A stretch of DNA of 64,000 nucleotides from positions 1 to 64,000 of the forward strand of contig CAZXYS010000024.1 in assembly GCA_964645005.1 (NCBI GenBank), in the 5' to 3' direction. Under the pieces are notes generated by a model. The model was not told the origin of the DNA. It was given only the letters and a program-made list of their open reading frames with translations, and made no database searches. A program made the translations under genes and the position numbers. This document shows, one piece after another, positions 1 to 8,709 of the stretch; position 1 is the first letter of the stretch; each line of letters opens with the position of its first letter. The DNA is from CAZXYS01 sp964645005 (lineage in GTDB: Bacteria > Bacteroidota > Ignavibacteria > Kapaibacteriales > UBA2268).

Positions 1-228
1 CAAATTTTTCAGCCGCTCGCCGATATTGCGAAGCAATTTATCCAGACAGATTTTGCAATTTCCAAAATTTTGAACGAAAAATCAATGACTTACGGCGATT
101 TTTGGATTGTAAGTGTCAAAGTCAAGAGAAATTTACCACCCCTTCTTTTCCCCTCCTTAGTAAGGAGGGGAGTGAAGCCGAAGGCTTTACGGGGTGGTTC
201 TTCTAAAATGATGATTGTAATTTGTTAG
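1..228 (+). CDS. possible 3' end of an upstream gene (5' partial)
   Basis: Frame 1 stays open from the window edge to a TAG at 226-228. The first ~44 codons use ordinary codons and read like protein (ending near YGDFWIVSVKVKRN). The last ~30 codons run through a dispersed palindromic repeat (135-208), so the natural C-terminus was either extended by the repeat or the reading frame there is accidental. No family is recognised. The missing 5' part would decide it. Confidence 0.3.
   Translation, partial: QIFQPLADIAKQFIQTDFAISKILNEKSMTYGDFWIVSVKVKRNLPPLLFPSLVRRGVKPKALRGGSSKMMIVIC
135..208. repeat. dispersed palindromic repeat, family A
   Basis: A pyrimidine-rich arm starting ACCACCCCTTCTTTTCCCC pairs with GGGGTGGTT at the other end. 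The core CTCCTTAGTAAGGAG is itself palindromic. Related copies lie at 35721-35773, 53406-53468 and 57341-57404, with a partial copy near 40684-40733. Confidence 0.8.
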
Positions 229-260
229 TAGTTCTGAAGAGTTCTAATGAAAAATATGTG

Positions 261-689
261 TTAAACGATCTCTACAAGTTCAATATCAAATATCAAATCC
301 TGCCCTGCGAGAGGCGGATTAGCATCGAGTATCAGCTTCTGATCGGTTTTATCTGTAACTGTCACTCTTATTTTTCTTCCGTTGGGGTCTTCCATTTCCA
401 GTCTTTCGCCTTTTCCCGGATCAATGTTGTCCGGTAAATGCTTGCGATCGACTTCTAACATGAGTTCATCTCTGCGCTCGCCATAGGCTTTTTCCTGGGG
501 GATATTGATGGTCTTGGAATCTCCGACATTCATTCCGGTAATGCTTTCGTCAAATCCTTCAATCACCTGACCGCTTCCAAGTGTAAACTGAATAGGATCT
601 TTTCCTTCGGAAGTATCAAAAACAGTACCATCAGATAATTTACCGGTGAAATGTACTTTTACTGTATCTCCTTGTTTTGCTTGAGCCAT
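261..689 (-). CDS. FKBP-type peptidyl-prolyl cis-trans isomerase, SlyD-like
   Basis: This 142-residue protein should catalyse cis-trans isomerisation of proline peptide bonds and act as a cytoplasmic folding helper. The FKBP core is visible at residues 6-50 (VKVHFTGKLSDGTVFDTS, then GSGQVIEGFD). A SlyD-type insert-in-flap region occupies about 65-125, and the SlyD signature LDANPPLAGQDLIFDIEL lies near the C-terminus. The histidine-rich metal-binding tail of E. coli SlyD is absent, and no signal peptide is present. The start is supported by a strong AGGAGG ribosome-binding site just upstream. It is a single gene, with nothing in the neighbouring genes tying it to a pathway. Confidence 0.92.
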   Translation of the reverse strand: MAQAKQGDTVKVHFTGKLSDGTVFDTSEGKDPIQFTLGSGQVIEGFDESITGMNVGDSKTINIPQEKAYGERRDELMLEVDRKHLPDNIDPGKGERLEMEDPNGRKIRVTVTDKTDQKLILDANPPLAGQDLIFDIELVEIV

Positions 690-905
690 TAATCCTCCTG
701 ATATTATTATTAAAATAAATTTTTGCAGACGATCTCTTAATTAATTTAATTTACAATGAATTACAATTTCACAAAAAAGTTTTATGAATTAGTACAGATC
801 AATCCACACATTGATTATTTTCTTTAAAATGGATATTTAAAGATTATAGGAATTTATTTTCAAATATATTGAACTTATATCATATAATAAAATTTTCTTT
901 TAAAA

Positions 906-3509
906 TCAAGTCCTTTCTTCATCACTTTCTATTTTTTCTGGTTTTTTCCTGCCGATAAATATTCCTGCAATTAATATTGCAAAAGTTATGATATTAGCTA
1001 TAATGCTAAGTGTTTTACCTAACCGGAACTGCTCGGATTCATATTTAAATTCAACAGTATGTTTTCCTTCAGGTACAATTACTGAACGGAAACCATAGTT
1101 GGTCTTGAATATTTCAGTTTCTTCTCCGTCGATAAAAGCCTTCCAACCCGGTGGATAGTATACTTCTCCAAGAAAGAGAAGGTTGTTCCCGGTTGCAGAG
1201 GCTTCGATTTTTATGTTATGAAACTTATAATCCATAACTTTGGCATTTGCTTTTGGCGTAGGTTTGTCAAGATCAACAGGCAGCTCTTTTTCAACAAAGG
1301 CAGTTTCCCGGGGATTGAAATCAGCATTTCGCAAATGATTCAGAATTTCCATTTTTTCAGCTTTAACAGCATAGTCCACAAAGAATGTGCGCGGTAAAGC
1401 TTCCATGTTTTGGAAGACATAATTCTGAGTCGTATTGGACTGGTATCTGACGGGATAGCTGCTTTTCAGGCTCTGAGCCTTGCCGTCAGGACCGATGTTG
1501 AACATCAATTGCCCGTTGCCTGACAGATTCTTGTCGGTGATAATATATTTAACATTCAATAGGTTCCAGAGTAGAGTATTTCTCAGATTTGAAGTTGATC
1601 CACGTTCGATCTGGTTGGCTGCATCGAGAATATCCTGATATACTCTTACTTTTGCAGCATGGTAACCGTTGACATTCTGGAGATGCCAGTAGGCAGCCAT
1701 GTTGGGTGATCGAGATGCAAAATCAGCAATTCTGTATAGGGAGTTATCCTGCTCAAGAAATTCCACCCAATCTTTCTTTTGGAAGTATTTTTCTTCGATA
1801 GATACTTCATCATATTCCATGGGACGATATGCAACTCGCCACAGGTCGAATATCAGCAAACCAAAAATTGCGAAGTAAAATATTCCCTGAGGAACAGATC
1901 TTTTGACATAAAAATATATCAACGCAAATGCAGCGATTGCTATGAATGCAGTTACATACCAGTCGGAGATCATTTTGTCCCAGATAAAAGTATGAAGTTC
2001 AGCAGGCAGCCTCTGGCCTATCTGACTTGAAGCAACTGCGTCAAGGTAGGCGTCTTTGAACATTGCTGAGAATAAAAATCCGATAAGCAAGAAAATCACG
2101 GAGATAATCATTCCAATACTAATAATCTTCTTGCCTTGCTGAGATTGATCTTTACGCCAGCTTATTATACTGCTAATTCCGTATCCTGCCATGATTGGGA
2201 AGGCGAATTGCATCAAGGCGAGTGCCATGCTCGGTGCCCTGAACTTATTGAAGCTGGGTACGTAATAATAGAAGAAGTCGTAAAGTATAGGTAAATTTTT
2301 TCCAAATGAAAGAAATAATGAGAATATCGAGAGGGCTATCAAAAATTGGACGAAGACGACCCTCCTGTGAACTATAGCTCCGAGAATGGCAAGAGCGAAA
2401 ATGATGATTCCCATATAGGGAGCAGCATCTTCGAATGGCTTTGGTCCCCAGTAAGTTCTGATCATCTGTTGTTCTTGAACCAGCGGACCGTCGTAAGTCA
2501 TTTTGCCAAAACCGAAATAGTTAGGAACTACGAATGTCGCCATTTCCTGCGGGCTGAAAGACCACATTGTAGCATAATCGTAATCGTGACCGCCGCTTTC
2601 GGTCTTGTTAGCATCGTCTTGTTTAACTATTGGAGCAGAGCCGCGAGTTGAATATGGTGTATATTCAAAAGTCGCCAGATACCTGTCAGAGGACATTATA
2701 AAAGCAAATCCACCTGCAATAGCAAGTAAAACTGCAGCTCTCACAACGTTCATTGGCTGTTTCTTTTTGATTATCCTGCTGATAAACTCGAAAATCAGGT
2801 ATAGCCCAAAAGCGCAAATCCCGTAGAAGATCATTTGCAGGTGCCCGCCAATCATCATAAAATGCACCGCAAAAATCAATAATGCCGTATATATAAAGGA
2901 AAATTTTATTCTCAATTTCTCAAGAAATATGAAGATATAAGGGAACATAGCAAACACCATAGGTTTGGTATTGTGACCTATCATTACCCATATAATCACT
3001 CCCGTGGAAAATACCGCCGCAAATGCCGTAAAGAACGCCACAAACCTGCTGTGCTTCTTGAAACGCATGAGCAAATACATACCAATGGAAAATATAACGT
3101 AAAAGCATATAACACGGGCAGCATCGCTAGAAAATACCTGTCCGACAAATTCTGTGACAGCAATGATGGCTTCAGGGACAATATCCCAGAGGCGTGTCCC
3201 CGATGTCAACAATGCGGCATATCCGGGCAGTCCGCTGAAAATATAGGGCATCCATAATGGAAAGTGATCAGATGCATTTCCTTTTTCCATATATGGGCGG
3301 AAGCTGGCTGACGCAATGTTATCGTCAACATTGAATCCTCCGCCGGAGAAGATTACCCCTGAAAAAAAGATAAAAACTGCTAATCCTAATATTACCGGAT
3401 ATACCCATTTCTGATGTTTTTCCGGAATCAGGGGCTTTGATGCTTTTTCGGTTGTTTGTTTGGTTTTTTTCTGAGTTTTAACTGTTTTCCTTTTTTTTGG
3501 TTCAGCCAT
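906..3509 (-). CDS. YfhO-family integral membrane protein
   Basis: A large 867-residue membrane protein. A lysine-rich cytoplasmic N-terminus (residues 1-30) is followed by roughly a dozen hydrophobic segments up to about residue 560, then a soluble, probably extracytoplasmic domain. That domain contains the YfhO-like stretch VYYPPGWKAFIDGEE, and a last membrane helix lies near 840. YfhO-family proteins are predicted GT-C-fold membrane glycosyltransferases; in Firmicutes they are linked to glycosylation of teichoic acids, but the Bacteroidota-side members have no established substrate. The gene stands alone between the FKBP and radC genes and is preceded by AT-rich DNA. The family call is solid; the biochemical role is inferred. 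Confidence 0.85.
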   Translation of the reverse strand: MAEPKKRKTVKTQKKTKQTTEKASKPLIPEKHQKWVYPVILGLAVFIFFSGVIFSGGGFNVDDNIASASFRPYMEKGNASDHFPLWMPYIFSGLPGYAALLTSGTRLWDIVPEAIIAVTEFVGQVFSSDAARVICFYVIFSIGMYLLMRFKKHSRFVAFFTAFAAVFSTGVIIWVMIGHNTKPMVFAMFPYIFIFLEKLRIKFSFIYTALLIFAVHFMMIGGHLQMIFYGICAFGLYLIFEFISRIIKKKQPMNVVRAAVLLAIAGGFAFIMSSDRYLATFEYTPYSTRGSAPIVKQDDANKTESGGHDYDYATMWSFSPQEMATFVVPNYFGFGKMTYDGPLVQEQQMIRTYWGPKPFEDAAPYMGIIIFALAILGAIVHRRVVFVQFLIALSIFSLFLSFGKNLPILYDFFYYYVPSFNKFRAPSMALALMQFAFPIMAGYGISSIISWRKDQSQQGKKIISIGMIISVIFLLIGFLFSAMFKDAYLDAVASSQIGQRLPAELHTFIWDKMISDWYVTAFIAIAAFALIYFYVKRSVPQGIFYFAIFGLLIFDLWRVAYRPMEYDEVSIEEKYFQKKDWVEFLEQDNSLYRIADFASRSPNMAAYWHLQNVNGYHAAKVRVYQDILDAANQIERGSTSNLRNTLLWNLLNVKYIITDKNLSGNGQLMFNIGPDGKAQSLKSSYPVRYQSNTTQNYVFQNMEALPRTFFVDYAVKAEKMEILNHLRNADFNPRETAFVEKELPVDLDKPTPKANAKVMDYKFHNIKIEASATGNNLLFLGEVYYPPGWKAFIDGEETEIFKTNYGFRSVIVPEGKHTVEFKYESEQFRLGKTLSIIANIITFAILIAGIFIGRKKPEKIESDEERT

Positions 3510-3640
3510 GGATGATCCTGTGAATTTATTAATTACAAATTATTAAGATCGATTTTACCAATATATCAAATTTAATAAACTTAACGATTCTTTAATAAAA
3601 TTTATCCTTTATTTTAATTATGGAAATAAATGCAAAATTG

Positions 3641-3706
3641 TCATTGCGAGCGAGGCAATCTCAGTTTCATTAGATTGCTTCTTCGTTGCTGTGCTCCTCG
3701 CAATGA
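3641..3706. repeat. dispersed hairpin repeat (TCATTGCGAG type)
   Basis: The left arm TCATTGCGAGCGAGGCAATC faces the right arm GATTGC...CTCCTCGCAATGA across the 66-bp unit, with an interrupted stem. The same words recur at 12106-12182. It lies between the yfhO-type gene and radC and may also serve as a transcription end. Confidence 0.7.
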
Positions 3707-3747
3707 CTCCCTGGTATAAATAATGGGTTGATTTCTTTTGAACTATC

Positions 3748-4455
3748 TTAAATATACCCCTCCTGCGCCAATGAGATAAAGCTGTCCCCGGCTATTATTA
3801 TATGATCCAGAACTTTTATGTCTACTATTTTTCCTGCCTCAACGAGATTTTTTGTTATGGATATATCCTCTTTGGATGGCGTTGTATTCCCCGAGGGATG
3901 ATTATGCATCAGGATTATCGAGGCGGCGCTTTCGGTAATAGCTATACGGAATACTTCGCGAGGGTGAACAACACTGGAGTTTAGACTGCCTTCGCTTATC
4001 GGCACTTCACGGAATAGCTGATTTGAAGAGTTGAGAAGAAGTGTCCTGAAAACTTCGGTTCGTGCTCCGCGAAGCCTGGGGATGAAATATGATGCTGCCT
4101 GTTCCGGGCTGTTTAATGCTTTCTTCTCCATGAAAGGCTCGGATTGCACTCTTTTAGACAGCTCGAAAGCAGCAGCCAGGGTAACGGCTTTCGCATCTCC
4201 AAGCCCTTTAATTTGCTTGAATTCGCTGAGATCGCACGCAGCAAGCCGGGTTACATTTCCATGACGATCGAGCAGTATTTTAGCGGCATCAATAGCGGAA
4301 AAACCTATAGTCCCGCTGCCGATAAGTATGGCTAATAGTTCCGCATCAGAGAGAGTTTCAGCGCCGTGTTTCATTAATCTCTCGCGGGGGCGGTCATCCT
4401 CGCGCCAATCACGGATGGCTTTGAAATTTCCTTCGGGCGTGTACTTGATATTCAT
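3748..4455 (-). CDS. radC: RadC family protein (JAB/MPN metalloprotease-like)
   Basis: 235 residues, the full length for the family. An N-terminal helix-hairpin-helix-like part (SDAELLAILIGSG at 36-48; IKGLGDAKA near 82-90) is followed by the JAB domain. The JAMM-type metal ligands are visible as MHNHPSGN with H184 and H186, plus D197. RadC was once linked to DNA repair, but its function is unsettled. The protein is expected to be a cytoplasmic zinc protein. It is a single gene. The start at MNIKYTPEG is the natural family start. Confidence 0.93.
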   Translation of the reverse strand: MNIKYTPEGNFKAIRDWREDDRPRERLMKHGAETLSDAELLAILIGSGTIGFSAIDAAKILLDRHGNVTRLAACDLSEFKQIKGLGDAKAVTLAAAFELSKRVQSEPFMEKKALNSPEQAASYFIPRLRGARTEVFRTLLLNSSNQLFREVPISEGSLNSSVVHPREVFRIAITESAASIILMHNHPSGNTTPSKEDISITKNLVEAGKIVDIKVLDHIIIAGDSFISLAQEGYI

Positions 4456-4534
4456 TTAATTGTTCCTCATAAAAACAGCTTATTATTAATAAAAAAAAAT
4501 GAAAGATGAGGCTGTGTAAGTAAGCAGGTATTGT

Positions 4535-4593
4535 CACACATCGGCTTCGCTGAGACTGAAGCACTCTGTCTCCTGAGCGGAGTCGATGTGTGG
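4535..4593. repeat. inverted repeat between radC and the OmpA gene
   Basis: CACACATCGGCTTCGCTGAG on the left faces CTGAGCGGAGTCGATGTGTG on the right, with two or three mismatches. The unit resembles the other dispersed palindromes of this window and lies between two genes on the minus strand, so it may act as a terminator of the upstream OmpA gene. Confidence 0.6.
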
Positions 4594-4630
4594 CATAATT
4601 TATGCACTTATGAGAAACCCTCATCCGTTA

Positions 4631-6568
4631 CTATTCCTTCGGTGTAATCACATAAATCTGTACTGTCCTTGACAAATACCTGCCGATCGGACTGTCGTTA
4701 TCAAATATCTTGACTTTTTCTCCAACACCGAAGACTTCGTATTTCGCCGATTTGACCTTTGATTTTAGTATATCCCTTACCGTTTCCGCTCGCTTCATTG
4801 CAAGCTTTTTGTTATAATCTTCCTCGCCGATTCTATCGGTATAACCATAAATCTGAACGGTAGAATTGTACTTGATAGCGGAGATTACATTTTCCTCAAT
4901 GATGCGCCTGTCATGATCGGATACCTCAGCTTTATCGAAAGGAAATACTGTCAGGCTGAACTTCGATATCGTTTTGTCGGGCATATCTTCGGTTTCTTTC
5001 CTGCTGATAGAGTAATATTCCACTGGAACCGAGCCTGATTCGGATTCGCTCAATCCCTTCACATTTTCTGCCGAGAAAGTATAGTCAACGGGTATCTCGC
5101 TGGCGGTTAATTCATCCGGCTGGATATTCCAGCGCTGCGGTTCGGGCTTTCCGCTGCCGTTGAATTTCTTAAGTATAGTTCCAGCCTGAGATATCTGCAA
5201 ATCCCAGTGTTTGATGGAATCCGTCGATACGGCATAAGGAACTATCTCTATCATGTTTGGATCAGCTATGGATTTTCTTTCTTTTTCGATCATAATAGGC
5301 TTGAGAATATCCCTGTCATTGCTAGAGAACTCTATCCTGCGGTTCTCTTCTTTACCTTCTTCATTCGTGGGTGCGGAAGGAACTTCGGGTAGATCGCGGG
5401 CTCTGGTTACAATTCTATTGGGGGATATACCGTAATTGACAACGAGATACTTCTTGGCAAATTCGGCTCGCTTCTTGGAAAGTTCTTCTTTCTCAGCTTC
5501 TTCCAAGCCATCATTGGTTCCGGTAATTGTCAGTTTGGCATCTTTATTCTCACTCATGCGCTTACCGATTATATCTATTGTGTGCATATTTATTTTTACG
5601 GCATCAGGCTGCAAGCTGTTCATTGAAAATTCACCTTTTTCCTCTTCAACTGCCAGTTCCTGTTCATCCGCTTGAGGAAACGGGCTGTTCTTTGCTGTGA
5701 AAACATAAGGCAGCAATGGGAATAATTCAGTGTACTGAACTTCTTCCACTGTTATTTTTTTGAGTTCGTGTTTGCCGCCTGACTTATCATAGTAATTTAC
5801 CTCTCTAAAACCTACTTCAAGCTCGGACGGGGCAGGTTCTTCTCTTTCTTTTTCGAGGCTGAAGGTTAAATTTACCCCCATGCGTAACTGCGGTACATTC
5901 CATGATTCAAATTCATTTGCACTCGAAACATCCGTAAACGGGAATCGGAATGATACTTCCGGCGAAAGCATGATCTTATCCGTCAGATTTATCATATAGC
6001 CTGCGCCGAGCGCAGCGGCAAAGCGGACGTTGGCATCAGGTATTTCGAGGTTATTGTTATCTATGGTTCGCAATGCCGTTGATTCTCTCTCATAATCATA
6101 TCCAGGTGCTATCGGTATACCCAATTCCAACCCGCCAAGAAGATACAATCTTTTGATTGGAAAAAGATTATGAAATTGCATTACCGGTGATATTTCTAAA
6201 TAAGGAACAGAGGCGTCTATTAAAGCTGTTCCGGTATCCGATGGAAGGCTATAATCCGTTTCAAGCTTTGCACCCATTGCATTATATCCAATTCTACCGG
6301 ACAGAACAAAGATATTACTGAATGGGTAATTGAAAATAGCGCCGATATTGATGCCTATGCTCGTTTTATTTTCATCGAAAGGGATAGGCGATCTGATTGA
6401 ATCACCTCCATAGAGAAAATCCGGCGAATGTATATTGAAATTAGCGCCGCCGTAAATACCAACAGCCATGGGGATGTCGATATCTTCTTCGGTATCTTTC
6501 TGGGCTGATGCTGCGTTGAAGCTGAGAAATGCTAGTATGAACAGGCATGAGATAAGTAGTTTTTTCAT
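4631..6568 (-). CDS. OmpA-family outer membrane protein with two OmpA-like domains
   Basis: 645 residues with a signal peptide (MKKLLISCLFILAFLSFNAASA). Residues ~30-235 look like an outer-membrane beta-barrel (aromatic-ended strands, GAGYMINLTDKIMLSPEVSF). After a linker come two OmpA_C-like modules. The first, around 325-415, has degenerate features (NDGLEEAEKEELSKKRAEF, then NRRIEF). The second, around 535-640, is better preserved (IYGYTDRIGEEDYNKKLAMKRAE). OmpA modules bind peptidoglycan, so the protein probably anchors the outer membrane to the wall. The start is the signal peptide methionine. Confidence 0.85.
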   Translation of the reverse strand: MKKLLISCLFILAFLSFNAASAQKDTEEDIDIPMAVGIYGGANFNIHSPDFLYGGDSIRSPIPFDENKTSIGINIGAIFNYPFSNIFVLSGRIGYNAMGAKLETDYSLPSDTGTALIDASVPYLEISPVMQFHNLFPIKRLYLLGGLELGIPIAPGYDYERESTALRTIDNNNLEIPDANVRFAAALGAGYMINLTDKIMLSPEVSFRFPFTDVSSANEFESWNVPQLRMGVNLTFSLEKEREEPAPSELEVGFREVNYYDKSGGKHELKKITVEEVQYTELFPLLPYVFTAKNSPFPQADEQELAVEEEKGEFSMNSLQPDAVKINMHTIDIIGKRMSENKDAKLTITGTNDGLEEAEKEELSKKRAEFAKKYLVVNYGISPNRIVTRARDLPEVPSAPTNEEGKEENRRIEFSSNDRDILKPIMIEKERKSIADPNMIEIVPYAVSTDSIKHWDLQISQAGTILKKFNGSGKPEPQRWNIQPDELTASEIPVDYTFSAENVKGLSESESGSVPVEYYSISRKETEDMPDKTISKFSLTVFPFDKAEVSDHDRRIIEENVISAIKYNSTVQIYGYTDRIGEEDYNKKLAMKRAETVRDILKSKVKSAKYEVFGVGEKVKIFDNDSPIGRYLSRTVQIYVITPKE

Positions 6569-6864
6569 TTGCTCTAATATTTTGTGTTACATTTTAAAAT
6601 TCAAAATTAACGAATTCTCATTTATTAATAATATGCTGATTGCAAAATTAAGGATTTTACTCAATTTTGAATACTGAAAAATCCGCAAAAAGTTTCATTG
6701 CTTCCCCCAATATACGAATAAACCCTCAATTTTTTTATCTCATATTGTTTTCTTAAGTTTTGCATACATCAAATTCGTCAAAAAAATTTATAATTATAGT
6801 TAACTTTTTCGTAATTGTAACGTATATTATTATTAAATCTAAAAACTAATACGGAGTAAACTAA

Positions 6865-7557
6865 ATGAAAATAGCACGATTGATTATTTTGCTATCAGTG
6901 ATGTTTTTCGCTTTAGGAAATGTCTCATATTCCGAAGATAATTCCAATGGGGAACTTGAATTTGGTTTTCATCTGGGATTATCTACACCGAATGACCAGA
7001 TAAATGATATATATAACGGTGATAATTTACCTTATCAAATAGATGATTCAACTAAAGGATTGGGCAATCTTCTAAAGGAAGGTGCAAGAGTAGGTTATCA
7101 TCTTGGTATCAAAGTGAGGCTTCCTCTTGACGATAAATTTATTTTCAAAGGCGGGCTGCTTCTTCACAGATTCCCGGAAAGCGAAATCGAAGTAACTGAA
7201 CCCGCCAGCGACACTGTAATTGCAACCCTGGCATCAGTCCAAAACATAGTGGCAATTTCCGCCGGCATGAACTATTATTTTTTGAAATCTTTTATCGGAG
7301 TTTACGGAGTGGGCGATCTTTCATTTAATTATATGACATCCTCTGTAGATAAGAAAATGGAAAAATACTCAATCCCAATATCCACATCCCCGACTGATTC
7401 CCGCGTCGGATTCGGATTGGGCGCAGGTATAGACCTTGACGTTAAATTGTTGAAATTGAACCTAGAAGGAAAATTCAATATTGTCAATTTAATCGGCAAG
7501 GAATCCGGCGAAGAACCCAAATCATTCTTTGCTCTGGGATTGGGTGTGTATTTTTAG
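6865..7557 (+). CDS. outer membrane beta-barrel protein
   Basis: 230 residues: an N-terminal signal peptide (cleavage near SYSEDN), then alternating amphipathic strands ending in the typical aromatic C-terminus (FFALGLGVYF). This suggests a small porin-like or structural barrel in the outer membrane. The start follows ACGGAG, a usable ribosome-binding site. It is transcribed convergently with the dnaJ-like gene, and a hairpin overlapping its stop codon may end both. No specific substrate can be assigned. Confidence 0.75.
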   Translation: MKIARLIILLSVMFFALGNVSYSEDNSNGELEFGFHLGLSTPNDQINDIYNGDNLPYQIDDSTKGLGNLLKEGARVGYHLGIKVRLPLDDKFIFKGGLLLHRFPESEIEVTEPASDTVIATLASVQNIVAISAGMNYYFLKSFIGVYGVGDLSFNYMTSSVDKKMEKYSIPISTSPTDSRVGFGLGAGIDLDVKLLKLNLEGKFNIVNLIGKESGEEPKSFFALGLGVYF

Positions 7558-7566
7558 AACACACCC
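7542..7566. terminator. bidirectional hairpin between convergent genes
   Basis: GGGTGTG and CACACCC form a 7-bp stem around the stop codon of the outer-membrane protein gene. TATTTTTAG is in the loop. It lies between convergent genes. Confidence 0.45.
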
Positions 7567-7583
7567 AATAACCTGAAATTAAC

Positions 7584-8561
7584 TTATGCCACCTGAGCTT
7601 TTCTCATTTCACTGAGCTTTTGGAACATATCTTTTTCTTCTTTTGATAGATTCTCAGGTATTTTGATTTGTATTTTAACATAAAGGTCACCCCTTTTGTT
7701 CGGGTTGTTATAATTGGGCATACCCTGACCGCTCATTTTAAATGTCTTACCCGGCTGAGTTTCCGGTGGTATCTTTAACTGCATTTTACCGCTGAAAGTA
7801 TTAAGATTCACAGTGCCGCCGAGAATTGCCTTGAAGAGATCAATAACAGCTTCCACATAAAGATCGTCGCCTTTTCTTTCCACTCGCGGGTGAGATTTGA
7901 CCTTAACTTTGATCTTTAAATCACCTCTTTGTCCTCCGCCTTGTCCCTGCTGACCTTTTCCGGAAATCTTCATAATATGCCCGTCTTTAATACCCGGGCG
8001 GAACTTTATTTCCATCTTCTCATTGCCGTCAATGGTGAGCATTCGGGAGGTTCCTTTGAAAGCTTCTTCGAGGGATATTTCCACTTCAGTAAGAATATCC
8101 TGTCCTCTGGCAGAGCGAGAGGCACCGCCTCTTCCGCCGAAAATCTCTTCTTCATCTATGCCTCCGCCAAAACCGCCTCCGAATATTTTTTCAAAGAAAT
8201 CGGAGACGCTGCCGCGCCCGCCAAAGACATCTCCGAAAGAGCGAAAGCGCTCGCCTGAAGTTCTTCTGCCTGTGCCGCCGGGTGCAAACCAGTCCTGCCA
8301 GTTAAATTCCTGGTTCCTGCCGCCGCGATGGCGGAAATTATTATAAGATGAACCTAAATTATCATATTTTTTACGTTTTTCCGGATCACGAAGCACTTCA
8401 TAAGCTTCGCTGATCTCTTTGAATTTCTCTTCAGCATTCTCGTCACCCTTGTTTTTATCCGGGTGATATTGTTGAGCTAATTTCCTATATGCCTTTTTTA
8501 TCTCGTCCTGACTAGCATTCTTACTAACACCGAGAATTTTATAGTAGTCCTTGAACTCCAT
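7584..8561 (-). CDS. DnaJ-type co-chaperone (CbpA-like, no zinc finger)
   Basis: 325 residues. The J-domain occupies residues 4-70 with the DnaK-activating HPD at 33-35 (QQYHPDKNKG). A Gly/Phe/Arg-rich linker runs over about 72-150 and is followed by two DnaJ C-terminal substrate-binding domains (ILTEVEISLEEAFKGT and onward). The CxxCxGxG zinc repeats of class A DnaJ are absent, so this is a class B, CbpA-type Hsp40 working with DnaK in the cytoplasm. The start has GGAGAA upstream. No dnaK or grpE gene lies nearby. Confidence 0.93.
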   Translation of the reverse strand: MEFKDYYKILGVSKNASQDEIKKAYRKLAQQYHPDKNKGDENAEEKFKEISEAYEVLRDPEKRKKYDNLGSSYNNFRHRGGRNQEFNWQDWFAPGGTGRRTSGERFRSFGDVFGGRGSVSDFFEKIFGGGFGGGIDEEEIFGGRGGASRSARGQDILTEVEISLEEAFKGTSRMLTIDGNEKMEIKFRPGIKDGHIMKISGKGQQGQGGGQRGDLKIKVKVKSHPRVERKGDDLYVEAVIDLFKAILGGTVNLNTFSGKMQLKIPPETQPGKTFKMSGQGMPNYNNPNKRGDLYVKIQIKIPENLSKEEKDMFQKLSEMRKAQVA

Positions 8562-8709
8562 ATTTTCTCCGTTTTTATTCCAGCATTATTTTCTGCTATA
8601 TTTATTCATTTCTGATAAAATAGAAACGGTATACATATAAAAAAATTGCGGTACCGCAATGCAGCCCGCAATTAACTTTAAGCTGGAATTCAAAACAATT
8701 TCAAAAATC

